Below, in pieces: positions 6,002 through 13,658 of a DNA stretch of 21,306 nt; the first letter of the stretch is position 1; each line of letters begins with the position of its first letter. Source of the DNA: Desulfobacteraceae bacterium. Lineage in GTDB: Bacteria; Desulfobacterota; Desulfobacteria; Desulfobacterales; Desulfobacteraceae. The translations under genes were made by a program, and so were the position numbers. A model generated the notes under the pieces. The model did no database searches. It was not told the origin of the DNA and saw nothing but the letters and a program-made list of their open reading frames with translations. The stretch lies in contig WFQS01000484.1 of the NCBI GenBank assembly GCA_015486915.1, forward strand, positions 1-21,306, read 5' to 3'.

Positions 6002-7765
6002 TTATTTACATATTGCACTTTTTTTCTCCTGTCCTTCCTGTTTTTCTGAATGAATCCTGTCAGGAAGGTAAAGGATAAAGGTTGTTCCTTTATTAATTTC
6101 ACTTTTCACTTTTATTTTTCCCTGAAGTTCCCTTACATGTCCGTATGTAACGGAAAGCCCCAGACCTGTACCAGTCGGCTTTGTCGTGAAAAAGGGCTCA
6201 AATATTTTTTTCTGATTTTTCGTGGAAATACCACATCCAGTATCCTGGATAATGATGACTATTCCCTGTTCCCTTATGTTTTTATGAATTGTAATACTTA
6301 AATTGCCACCTTTTTTCATGGCAAAGATTGCATTATTTGCAAGGTGAAGGATTATCTGCTGAAGTATTCCCCGGTCGGTAATAATTTCAGGGACATTGTC
6401 AGATATATCAATGTCAATGGAAATGCATTGTGCTTCAGCATCCTTGACAACAAGAGCTATTGTCTCCCTGACGAGGTTTTCCACGTCAATACGTTCAACT
6501 GAAATATTCATTTTCCTGACAAATTCAAGGAGATGATGGGTTATTTCTCCGGCTCTTTTAACTGCAGACTTAATTGAAAACACTATTGAAATAAGCAGCT
6601 TGTCTTCTTCATATTCTTCAGTAAATGTAAAAAGGTCCTGGAGCATGCCTGCTTTTTCATTAATAATTGCAAGGGGATTGTTGATTTCATGGGCAACACC
6701 TGTGGCAAGTTTACCAATGGATGCCAGTTTTTCTGTGCTTGTAACTCTGTCGAGATATTCTTTTCTTGTATTGTCAGCAATATAAAGTACCTGTACAACA
6801 TAGGTTGATAGAATGAGAACTGCAAGTAAAACAAAAAATACAGAAAGACAAACCATAATAATAATGTGGCGGCGAATTCTGTGCATAAATTTTATAAAAC
6901 CCGCATTTGACATTATAAGGCCAAGTTTCATGGAAGTGCCCTTTATTGTTGTAACTCCCTTGAAAAGAAGATCTTTCCCTTTTGTGTTCTTTTTCGGGTT
7001 GCTGATTAACCTTGCCGTGGGGAAAATTTTTGATTTTATCAGTGGAATTGTTGTGCCTGGAGCGCCAAAACAGGCTGAGGTGGTAATCAAGTGATCTGTT
7101 TTGTCAAAAATAAATATATCTGTGATATTTTCCAGTTTAAGTTTTGAAAGAAATTTATTAACCGCCAGAGGATCAAGAATTCCCCTTAAATACAGCCTGC
7201 CTTTGTCATTTCCTTTTATACGGATACTTACAAAAATTTTTTTTGTTCTTTTTTCTGTAACCATATGACCGGTAATAAATTGCTTGTTATCATAATCTAT
7301 TGTCGAGTTATTCCTTTTAAAACCGGACTTAAAGTTATCAGTACAGCAGGAATTAAGGGATTTGCCTTTTTCATTAATAACACTTAGATCAACAAAAAGA
7401 TCGTCGGTTTTCGATATTTTTTTTAAAATTTTTTTAAGAATACCCCTGTTAAGGAGACTTTCAACTCCATACATGGAATTGATAATTTTCAGGGACGTGA
7501 CATACTGCTTTAGAAACACTTCAAAATCAACGGCAGAATTTTCCGTTAATGCAGTTGTTTCTTCAAGCAGATCGTTTATGGCCTGTGTTCTGTTATCCTG
7601 ATAGAAAAACCATGTGTAAACAGCAAGGGGTACAATTGTTATCAGGCATAAAGCCTGAACAATGAGAATCCATTTTTTTCGAAAAAGATATTGTCCGCCC
7701 TTTTCCCCGACAATACGTTCTTTGTGATACCAGAAGTCGGGAATTATTTTAAAGGGAAATAGCAT
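6002..7765 (-). CDS. Membrane sensor histidine kinase with extracytoplasmic sensor
   Basis: 587-aa two-component sensor kinase. It has a basic N-terminus, a first membrane helix at about residues 31-55, an extracytoplasmic region of about 240 residues resembling a Cache-type sensor, and a second helix at about 299-323. A short linker (STEKLASIGKLATGVAHE) then leads to the HisKA domain with phospho-acceptor His359 in HEINNPLAIINEKAG. The ATPase domain has an N-box (LANNAIFAM), a DTGCGIS G1 box, the EPFFTTKPTGTGLGLS F/G2 boxes, and ends at a short tail. There is no HAMP domain. The gene starts 9 bases after the stop of the kinase-like/receiver gene and ends 65 bases before the SLC13 permease, so the three form an operon. 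The likely phosphate acceptor is the receiver domain of that upstream partner. The ligand is unknown; an anion carried by the permease is a natural guess. Confidence 0.9.
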   Translation of the reverse strand: MLFPFKIIPDFWYHKERIVGEKGGQYLFRKKWILIVQALCLITIVPLAVYTWFFYQDNRTQAINDLLEETTALTENSAVDFEVFLKQYVTSLKIINSMYGVESLLNRGILKKILKKISKTDDLFVDLSVINEKGKSLNSCCTDNFKSGFKRNNSTIDYDNKQFITGHMVTEKRTKKIFVSIRIKGNDKGRLYLRGILDPLAVNKFLSKLKLENITDIFIFDKTDHLITTSACFGAPGTTIPLIKSKIFPTARLISNPKKNTKGKDLLFKGVTTIKGTSMKLGLIMSNAGFIKFMHRIRRHIIIMVCLSVFFVLLAVLILSTYVVQVLYIADNTRKEYLDRVTSTEKLASIGKLATGVAHEINNPLAIINEKAGMLQDLFTFTEEYEEDKLLISIVFSIKSAVKRAGEITHHLLEFVRKMNISVERIDVENLVRETIALVVKDAEAQCISIDIDISDNVPEIITDRGILQQIILHLANNAIFAMKKGGNLSITIHKNIREQGIVIIIQDTGCGISTKNQKKIFEPFFTTKPTGTGLGLSVTYGHVRELQGKIKVKSEINKGTTFILYLPDRIHSEKQEGQEKKSAICK

Positions 7766-7774
7766 AGAACTCTT

Positions 7775-8992
7775 TTACGCTTTAATTTTTTCATTTGCCT
7801 TTTTGATAACAGCACTTAATTCAGATATATCAAGGGGTTTGCGCAGATAGGCAAATGCCCCGAGTTCCATACATTTTTCCTTATCATCCTCTGAACCGTG
7901 CCCTGTAAGGATAATAACTTCAATTGAAGGATTGTCCTGCTTGACTCTTCTTAAAACCTCGATACCGTCAACACCCTCCATTTTCAGATCCAGGACCATT
8001 ACATCGGGTGGATCGTTTTCAATAAGCTTTAAAGCTGATTCACCATCATGGGCAACGGCAGAACCCATTTTCCTCAGGATCAGGCGATCTGAAAGGGTTT
8101 CAACGAATTCCTGTTCATCATCAACAAGTAAAACCCTCGAAGGCAGGGTCATATCATATTTTCTGTAAATATCATTTTTGTGGAAATGTTTGCTTACTCC
8201 GATTTCAATTTCCTCAACTCCATCCACTTGGGATACAATGGAGCGCAGCTCTTTCTCAAGGCGGCCAAGCCTTGTAACGTTTTTGTTGATCAGGATATTA
8301 ATTTTAAAGCGATTGGCGTGGACAATGACATTGTGCCCCTTTGCTGCAAGGGCAACCTCAACGGTGGCCTGGAGATTAAAATCTCTTATCGCCTGGCGTG
8401 ACGCAGCATTGGGCTGGAAAATATCATCATCTATGTGGCTGATGATAAGATCAGAAGCATCTTCAACCGATTCTTTATTCATTGGAATTATAAGATCATA
8501 ATCAGCAGGATTAAACGGGTCGTCAATCTCACAGTACCTCGCAAGCCACTGCAGCTGTTCCGTATCAAGTTTTTTTATTGCTTTTTCAGCTTCTTTTTCG
8601 GAAATTTGATCTGTTTCCATCATTTTTTTTATCCTGGACTGCATGTCGGATATAAGGCCTACCCTGTAGAAATGGGTTATCTCCCTTGGGATAAGCTGGG
8701 TGGCATATCCGTTCAAAATAAGATCCCTGCCTGCTGAAACCATGAGCATTTTTGAAAGAACAAGTTTAATATATGCAAGTGCAAACTGTTTTTCATGGGT
8801 AAATCTTTCAAAAACAGATGTTTTAAAACTGAGAGCTTTTTTTACCTTGGTTTTATCCATTCCGGAAAGGGTTGCAGCTTCGGAAAGAATCTGGTCAACT
8901 GAAGTAAGCTTAAAACCTGTCTTTTCGCTAAGTGTATTGATCAATTTATCTTCTTTACAGAAATCAGCGCTGAAAATTGTTATAATTGCCAT
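7775..8992 (-). CDS. Cytidylate kinase-like protein fused to receiver domain
   Basis: 405 aa in three parts. Residues 1-185 follow the cytidylate-kinase-like (Cytidylate_kin2) fold: MAIITI first strand, the RIKKMMETDQISEKEAEKAI lid-like helices, and W-x(n)-DP-x(n)-YDLII near 149-169. The P-loop is destroyed: where relatives have G-S-G-G-R, this protein has SADFCKEDK (8-16), so nucleotide phosphorylation is doubtful. Residues 195-270 form a small alpha/beta domain that the 266-aa paralogue at 11361-12161 also has. Residues 286-405 are a complete receiver: acidic pair D291-D292, phospho-acceptor D335 in VMVLDLKM, T363 and K385. No DNA-binding domain follows. The start has AGGAGG 4 bases upstream. 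It is the first gene of the operon and probably the target of the downstream histidine kinase. Possibly a phosphorylation-controlled nucleotide-sensing switch for the permease. Confidence 0.85.
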   Translation of the reverse strand: MAIITIFSADFCKEDKLINTLSEKTGFKLTSVDQILSEAATLSGMDKTKVKKALSFKTSVFERFTHEKQFALAYIKLVLSKMLMVSAGRDLILNGYATQLIPREITHFYRVGLISDMQSRIKKMMETDQISEKEAEKAIKKLDTEQLQWLARYCEIDDPFNPADYDLIIPMNKESVEDASDLIISHIDDDIFQPNAASRQAIRDFNLQATVEVALAAKGHNVIVHANRFKINILINKNVTRLGRLEKELRSIVSQVDGVEEIEIGVSKHFHKNDIYRKYDMTLPSRVLLVDDEQEFVETLSDRLILRKMGSAVAHDGESALKLIENDPPDVMVLDLKMEGVDGIEVLRRVKQDNPSIEVIILTGHGSEDDKEKCMELGAFAYLRKPLDISELSAVIKKANEKIKA

Positions 8993-9025
8993 TATTCCTC
9001 CTGGTGAATAAGCCCAAAATTAAAT

Positions 9026-9053
9026 TTACATGGCGGTACTTACATGGCGGTAC
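9026..9053 (+). repeat. Tandem 14-bp direct repeat
   Basis: TTACATGGCGGTAC occurs twice back to back (9026-9039 and 9040-9053), 34 bases upstream of the minus-strand start at 8992. Its CATGGCGGT core equals the right half of the GCC-TCAT-GGC repeats (compare 20699-20706). It lies in the leader or operator region of the minus-strand operon. Confidence 0.85.
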
Positions 9054-9421
9054 TATGATTATTCATAGATGTTGTATCCAAAAAGTATGCCAGCACCAAA
9101 GGTGAATATTTTTAGATGATTATTTCTCTCATAATTTATTATTAATAGCAACTACAACAATAATCAGAATTTTGTTTTTTATCCGCACTAAAACCGATGA
9201 TTTTCAACAATCACAGGGTTGAGAATACAGGGCTAAGAAAAATTTTCATGTTTTTTGTCCAAGCTTTATTCACAAGGAACAAAATGAAAAAAAATAGTCT
9301 GCAGATTGCAGATAAAAGAAGGTAGAAGCCCGTAAATCATAGCTGTTTGTCAGATGAAAATAAAGCAGTGTCATATTAATAAGGAACACTGACAGGGGTA
9401 AATAATTTTTACAAAAACCAT

Positions 9422-9448
9422 TTGACAAGGTTAAATCATCAGTATAAT
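9422..9448 (+). promoter_or_regulatory. Candidate sigma-70 promoter for TauE/SafE gene
   Basis: TTGACA (9422-9427) and TATAAT (9443-9448) are both perfect consensus boxes, separated by 15 bases, which is shorter than the usual 16-18. Transcription would start near 9455 and give a leader of about 190 bases before the ATG at 9646. Confidence 0.55.
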
Positions 9449-9468
9449 AACACTCAGGCCTTTTAACG

Positions 9469-9503
9469 TTTCAGATTGAAACCCTTGTTGTTCCAATCTG
9501 AAA
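9469..9503 (+). promoter_or_regulatory. Leader hairpin upstream of TauE/SafE gene
   Basis: TTTCAGATTG (9469-9478) pairs perfectly with CAATCTGAAA (9494-9503) around a 15-base loop, just after the candidate promoter. The bases after it (AAATTATATTTTTGG) contain a delayed T-run, so it could be an attenuator. The AT-rich stem makes a strong terminator unlikely. Confidence 0.45.
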
Positions 9504-9552
9504 AAATTATATTTTTGGTAACCACCATGGGGTGGATCGGGTTTTACCCTAA

Positions 9553-9580
9553 GGATTTGCCTCAAAGAATCACAGATTCT
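9553..9580 (-). repeat. Inverted fragment of long hairpin repeat
   Basis: Read on the minus strand this gives AGAATCTGTGATTCTTTGAG followed by GCAAATCC. That matches 290-317 (AGAATCTTTGATTCTTTGAG, then ACAAATCC) at 26 of 28 positions. It holds the small AGAATC/GATTCT hairpin of the long form of the dispersed repeat, but not the GCC-TCAT-GGC core. Confidence 0.6.
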
Positions 9581-9645
9581 AAGAAATTATGAAATAAACG
9601 GAATAAATGACGTTTATATCATAAAAAATGCAGAGAGAAGAAAAT

Positions 9646-10683
9646 ATGGAAAAAGTAAAGAAAAAGAATAGAGGGATAATATGGAGTCTTTTGACAAGTG
9701 TTCCTGAATTGACCCTGCTCATTGTGCTGATTATTGCCGGTTATGCTGTCATGGGCATTTTTTCAAAAATCCAGCCCAGTCAGGTGTTGAGCCCGTCGGA
9801 TATGTGGATTATAATTGTTGCTTCCTTTGTGATCAGTACTGCAATAGCAATGCTTGCAGTTATCGGGGGAATTGGCGGAGGAGTTATTTTTACGCCTATT
9901 ATGCTTGGCTTTACCCACATAGACAGTCTTGTGGTCAGGTCAACCGGCCTTGTTGTGGCAATGTTCAGCGGATTGATTTCATCGGGTCCTTTTATGAGGA
10001 CAAAGCTTGCCGATTTAAAACTGGTATTTTACTGCGGTGTTCCAATTACCGTAGGGGCTCTTGCAGGAAGTGTCGCTGCCATATATCTGCATAAATACAT
10101 GGGACCTGTGGGAGATGGTTATGTACGTCTTTCACTTGGTATTTTAATGCTTGTCGTTGCTTATTTCTTAGTATCCGGCGGAGGTAAAACCGAATATCCC
10201 GAACCGAAAAGTATTGATCCTCTTTCAAAGAAACTCGGATTAAACGGTTTCTACTGGGAAGCATCTCTTGGAAAGGTCGTGCATTACAATCTTACAAGGG
10301 CTATTCCCGGCGGAATCATGTTTATTGCTCTCGGGTTTATTGCCGGTTTTTTCGGTCTTGGCGGAGGTGCATTTCTCACGGCGACACTTAATCTTGTCAT
10401 GATGGCGCCGGTTAAGATAGCTGCAGCCTGCAGCGGGGTTCTGCTTGCCATAAGTAATGCCACTGCAATCTGGACATATATAACATACGGAGCATTGATT
10501 GCAATCTTTGCAGCACCCTGGATGCTTGGCCAGGTTGTAGGCGGAATTCTCGGAGCCTATCTTTTAATCAGGATAAAAGCGGGTTTTGTAAGAAAAGTTT
10601 TAATTGTTATTTTACTTGTTTCTTCAATAAAGCTGATTATGCGTGGAGTTGAGGGAGCATTTGGAATTACTCTGCCCTTTTAA
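9646..10683 (+). CDS. TauE/SafE family sulfite exporter-like protein
   Basis: 345-aa inner-membrane protein with about eight or nine hydrophobic segments, arranged as two internally similar halves. The first half carries IGGIGGGVIFTPIML, the second IAGFFGLGGGAFLTATLN, the paired glycine-rich signature of TauE/SafE (DUF81) transporters. The family exports sulfite, sulfoacetate and related small organosulfur or sulfur oxyanions, and some members may import. The ATG at 9646 is preferred to the one at 9628 because AGAGAAG lies about 6 bases before it and nothing resembling a ribosome-binding site precedes 9628. The next gene, a DUF1634 protein, starts 11 bases downstream and is a regular partner of this family, probably a second membrane subunit. 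The substrate cannot be read from the sequence. Confidence 0.9.
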   Translation: MEKVKKKNRGIIWSLLTSVPELTLLIVLIIAGYAVMGIFSKIQPSQVLSPSDMWIIIVASFVISTAIAMLAVIGGIGGGVIFTPIMLGFTHIDSLVVRSTGLVVAMFSGLISSGPFMRTKLADLKLVFYCGVPITVGALAGSVAAIYLHKYMGPVGDGYVRLSLGILMLVVAYFLVSGGGKTEYPEPKSIDPLSKKLGLNGFYWEASLGKVVHYNLTRAIPGGIMFIALGFIAGFFGLGGGAFLTATLNLVMMAPVKIAAACSGVLLAISNATAIWTYITYGALIAIFAAPWMLGQVVGGILGAYLLIRIKAGFVRKVLIVILLVSSIKLIMRGVEGAFGITLPF

Positions 10684-10694
10684 AGGAGGAAAAC

Positions 10695-11117
10695 ATGGAA
10701 GAAAAAAAACCTAAAGCGCAGCTGGCCGCATTAATATATGGAGAAATTGTTTACTGGGGAGTTTTACTTGGCTCTGTAATCGTAATTATCGGCTCAGTGC
10801 TGGCATTTCTCGGGGATAATTATATACCGGCATCATATTGGCTGTCATCAATATGGAAGGGAGAGTCGATCCACGAGATCTGGAAGGGGGCAACCGGAGC
10901 CCTGCCAATGGGGCACTGGTATCTTGCCCACTTAACAACGGGTGACGGATTGACCGCTTTTGGACTTTCCCTTGGTGTTTTTGCCGTGCTGCCGGCACTT
11001 CTTCTCTCTTCGGCTGCTCTTTTTAAGGAAAAAGACAAGGTTTACGGTACTCTGGCACTCATCGGCGGGATTGTTGTCTTAATTGCAATACTTGGAATAA
11101 TTCCAATGCCCTCATAA
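10695..11117 (+). CDS. DUF1634 membrane protein, TauE/SafE partner
   Basis: 140-aa protein with three predicted membrane helices at about residues 17-41, 89-109 and 117-137, and a polar loop of about 45 residues containing the two WK-rich stretches and GHWYLAHLTTGDG. Length and layout fit DUF1634, whose members are usually encoded beside TauE/SafE transporters. AAAGGAGG lies 6 bases before the start. It is 11 bases after the exporter, so the two are one transcription unit. The function is unknown; an accessory subunit of the exporter is the simplest reading. The stop codon at 11115-11117 lies within the 8-bp duplication made by the MITE insertion immediately downstream. Confidence 0.85.
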   Translation: MEEKKPKAQLAALIYGEIVYWGVLLGSVIVIIGSVLAFLGDNYIPASYWLSSIWKGESIHEIWKGATGALPMGHWYLAHLTTGDGLTAFGLSLGVFAVLPALLLSSAALFKEKDKVYGTLALIGGIVVLIAILGIIPMPS

Positions 11118-11120
11118 TTC

Positions 11121-11251
11121 GTAAATATTCGGCCAGCACTTTTATCTTCACCTATTTTGGCCTTCACAATAGCATTAGTATGCTTTTGCAGTCCCAAATA
11201 GGCGAACATGAAGCACTTTCCAAAATTTACATGATAAGGTTGAATATTTAC
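11121..11251 (+). mobile_element. MITE copy 1, 131 bp, with 8-bp target duplication
   Basis: The ends are inverted repeats: GTAAATATTCGGCC (11121-11134) against GGTTGAATATTTAC (11238-11251), 12 of 14 paired. CATAATTC occurs directly before (11113-11120) and directly after (11252-11259), a perfect 8-bp target-site duplication. Internal sequence is non-coding but structured, with CCTATTTTGG (11151-11160) able to pair with CCCAAATAGG (11193-11202) around a GCATTAGTATGC palindrome. It is homologous over its whole length to the copy at 18566-18694. GTAA termini with 8-bp duplications resemble IS66-family elements, so an IS66-like transposase elsewhere may move it. That last step is inference. Confidence 0.9.
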
Positions 11252-11279
11252 CATAATTCATAAGATAATATTTATAATA

Positions 11280-11308
11280 TTGACAACTTAAAATAATATT
11301 AATACATT
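11280..11308 (+). promoter_or_regulatory. Candidate sigma-70 promoter for second kinase-like gene
   Basis: TTGACA (11280-11285), a 17-base spacer and TACATT (11303-11308) give a good -35 and fair -10, 53 bases before the ATG at 11361. It lies just after the MITE, so the kinase-like, histidine kinase and receiver genes could be transcribed independently of the exporter genes. Confidence 0.55.
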
Positions 11309-11360
11309 TCGATAAAATTAATATTTATAGATTTCAGCATATAATACAAAGGAGGATTTC

Positions 11361-12161
11361 ATGCCTGTTATTACCATTACCAGGGCTTCTTACAGTCACG
11401 GGCGAATGATTGCGGAAAAAGTGGCGCGTGAGCTGAACTATCAATGTATTTCACAGGAAATTATAAGTCTTGCTTCACAGCAATATGATATCCCGGAAAA
11501 CTGGTTGAGGCAGGCAATAGAAGATGCGCCTTCGCTTTTTGACCATTTCAGTTATGGTAAGAAAAAATATCTGGCATATATCAGGTCTGCACTTCTCGAA
11601 TATGCAGCAAGGGATAATGTTGTTTACCACGGCCTTGCAGGTCATCTCCTGCTTGAAGGTGTTCCAAATATTTTAAGGGTTATTATTTCTGCAAATATTG
11701 AGGAACGTGTCAAAATAGAGGTGGAAAGGGAAAAAGTATCGGAAAACGAAGCTAAAAAAAATATCAAAAAATTTGATAAAGAAAGAAAAAAATGGGCTAG
11801 TTACTTCTACGATCAAGATCCCTGGAATACGAGTATGTATGATCTTACCCTTGTTATCGGTGGAATGTCAGTTGATGATGCCGTGGAAAGAATCTTAGAG
11901 ACCGTGAAACTTCCTGCCTTTCAAACCACAGAAGAATCTAAGCGCATCCTGGAACAAAACAGCCTTGCGGCAAAGATGAAGTCAGATTTGATGAATTTTT
12001 ATTCTGATATTGATGTGGTTGTTGAGGATAGTAATATTGTTGTACGTATCGAGAGGAGTTTAAAGCAGGAAGGAGCTGTAGTTGATGATATTAATGCCAT
12101 AATTGCTGAAATGGAGATTCCCGAAGGACAGAATATCCTTGTGAATGTAATATCTGTCTGA
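11361..12161 (+). CDS. Cytidylate kinase-like family protein
   Basis: 266 aa, a paralogue of the N-terminal 270 residues of the kinase-like/receiver fusion at 7775-8992, without the receiver. Residues 1-185 follow the Cytidylate_kin2 pattern: PVITITRASYSHGR for the P-loop region, VVYHGLAGHLL near 88-98, IEERVKIEVEREKVSENEA lid-type helices, and W-x(n)-DPW-x(n)-YDLTLV near 145-165. The P-loop keeps only the final G-R and has lost the G-x-G-G arrangement, so catalysis is uncertain. Residues 190-266 are the small alpha/beta domain also seen in the paralogue. AAAGGAGG precedes the ATG by 6 bases. It is followed by a histidine kinase and a receiver on the same strand, so gene content matches the minus-strand operon with the receiver unfused. 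Probably a nucleotide-binding signalling protein; its ligand is unknown. Confidence 0.82.
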   Translation: MPVITITRASYSHGRMIAEKVARELNYQCISQEIISLASQQYDIPENWLRQAIEDAPSLFDHFSYGKKKYLAYIRSALLEYAARDNVVYHGLAGHLLLEGVPNILRVIISANIEERVKIEVEREKVSENEAKKNIKKFDKERKKWASYFYDQDPWNTSMYDLTLVIGGMSVDDAVERILETVKLPAFQTTEESKRILEQNSLAAKMKSDLMNFYSDIDVVVEDSNIVVRIERSLKQEGAVVDDINAIIAEMEIPEGQNILVNVISV

Positions 12162-12165
12162 CAGA

Positions 12166-12184
12166 CCTGATTCATGGAATCAGG
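12166..12184 (+). other. Intercistronic hairpin
   Basis: CCTGATTC, loop ATG, GAATCAGG form a perfect 8-bp stem 4 bases after the stop of the kinase-like gene. The T-run (seven Ts near 12204-12210) begins about 20 bases later, too far for a standard terminator, so an RNA-stability or partial-termination role between this gene and the histidine kinase is more likely. Confidence 0.5.
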
Positions 12185-12256
12185 TGTTGGTAAGAGCGCT
12201 GGTTTTTTTCCATAATAGCATGCAAATCCGGGATAGTAATTTAAGGAAGAACGGCA

Positions 12257-13657
12257 ATGAAAGTAGTTCATAAAATAATCATAGGTAATGCTCTTGCTAT
12301 TATCTCCATCGCTCTTGTAGCTGTTTTTTCCTATCATGAATTCAATCTTATCCATGATAAGCTCCATTTTGTTGAAATAGCAGACACTTTTAATGCATCT
12401 TTATTAAAGATGAGGCTTTCAGAAAAGAACTATTTTTTATATGGTGACAAATCAGCCGTTTTGAAAATTAAAAATGAATTAGTTAAAAACGGGGAGATGA
12501 TTCAAAGCCTTAAATTTAATATTATCAAGTCGGTTGGCAGGCAGGAGTTTGATAAACTGCATGGGTTTTTTAATAATTATAAAAATGAGATTTTAAAAAT
12601 AGAAACTGCCGGCAGTCCAAAAAGTATGGAAGCTGATGTACGGGATGCCGGGCATTCTTTGAAACGGTTTTCAGAGAATATAACAAGGCTTGAGAGGGAA
12701 AAAGTTAATAAGATTATTTCCGCTTCAAGAAAAACATTGTTATACTTTTTCTGTATCATAATTTTTGCTGCCATTGCAGCAACCTACCTGTTTTTTTCGA
12801 AATTGTTCAGATCTTTAAGGAAAATCGAGAAAACTGCTAAAGCCATCTCAAAGGGAAGTTTTGAAAAAATAAATGAAAAAATATCAAACGATGAATTCGG
12901 TTCTGTCATGCTTGCTGTCAATTCCATGAGTGAAGAACTCCAGAACCGTGAGGAACAGCTTGTTCAATCTAAAAAACTTGCCTCCCTTGGTATCCTTACT
13001 GCGGGAGTTGCACATGAACTTGGCAATCCACTTAATAATATTTCAATGATTGCCCAGACATACTTAAGCATCTACGATAGTCTTTCCAAAGAGGACAGGC
13101 TGGATTATGTAAATACTGTTCTCAACGAAACAGAGAGAATAAAGGATATTGTTCAGGATCTCCTCGATTTTTCCAAACCCAAGGGTAAAGATTTTAATAT
13201 CGCATCCTTGAACAGCGTAATCAGAAATTCTCACAGGCTTGTTAATAATATGCTTCATGTTTCAGGAATAAAAAGTGAATTTGACCTTCAGAAAGATCTG
13301 CCGCCTGTTTTTATTGATAAAAATAAAATTCAGGAGGTGATAGTTAACCTTGAGACCAATGCCATTCAGGCCATGTCACCTGGAGGGATGCTTTTTGTTA
13401 AAACAAGATATAAAGAAAATGATAAATATATAACACTTGAAGTTCATGATACAGGTAAAGGAATAGAGCCGGAGTTTTTAAATAATATTTTTGATCCTTT
13501 TTTCAGCACAAAGGGGACGGAAGGCACCGGGCTCGGGTTATCCATAGTTTACGGGATAATAGAGAAACATAAAGGAACAATTAACGTAAAAAGCGAAATT
13601 GGAGTTGGAACAACTTTTATTATAGAATTACCAGTTTACACTTTAAAGGAGGATTAA
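12257..13657 (+). CDS. HAMP-containing sensor histidine kinase
   Basis: 466-aa membrane sensor kinase. Helix 1 spans about residues 7-25, a mostly helical extracytoplasmic domain (27-158) resembles four-helix-bundle chemoreceptor-type sensors, and helix 2 is at 160-181. A HAMP domain follows (183-236), then a short coiled coil, HisKA with phospho-acceptor His253 in VAHELGNPLNNISM, and an ATPase domain with N-box NLETNAIQAM (364-373), DTGKG (398-402), DPFFSTK (413-419) and GTGLGL (423-428). All catalytic boxes are intact. AAGGAAG lies 8 bases before the ATG. The receiver gene begins 1 base after its stop with its GGAGG inside the last codons, so translation is coupled and the two are a cognate pair. 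The stimulus is unknown; the extracytoplasmic domain differs from those of the other two kinases in the window. Confidence 0.92.
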   Translation: MKVVHKIIIGNALAIISIALVAVFSYHEFNLIHDKLHFVEIADTFNASLLKMRLSEKNYFLYGDKSAVLKIKNELVKNGEMIQSLKFNIIKSVGRQEFDKLHGFFNNYKNEILKIETAGSPKSMEADVRDAGHSLKRFSENITRLEREKVNKIISASRKTLLYFFCIIIFAAIAATYLFFSKLFRSLRKIEKTAKAISKGSFEKINEKISNDEFGSVMLAVNSMSEELQNREEQLVQSKKLASLGILTAGVAHELGNPLNNISMIAQTYLSIYDSLSKEDRLDYVNTVLNETERIKDIVQDLLDFSKPKGKDFNIASLNSVIRNSHRLVNNMLHVSGIKSEFDLQKDLPPVFIDKNKIQEVIVNLETNAIQAMSPGGMLFVKTRYKENDKYITLEVHDTGKGIEPEFLNNIFDPFFSTKGTEGTGLGLSIVYGIIEKHKGTINVKSEIGVGTTFIIELPVYTLKED

Positions 13658-13658
13658 G

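Larger units (their letters stand above)
8993..9645. other. Divergent intergenic region, 653 bases
   Basis: This AT-rich region lies between the minus-strand kinase-like/receiver operon and the plus-strand TauE/SafE gene. It holds a tandem 14-bp repeat (9026-9053), a consensus-like promoter (9422-9448), a 10-bp-stem hairpin (9469-9503) and an inverted fragment of the long hairpin repeat (9553-9580). The rest, 9060-9415, has no open frame with a ribosome-binding site and no clear RNA gene. Confidence 0.7.

Noticed and set aside
12166..12210. Rho-independent terminator between kinase-like gene and histidine kinase
   Set aside because: The stem is good but the T-run starts about 20 bases after it.
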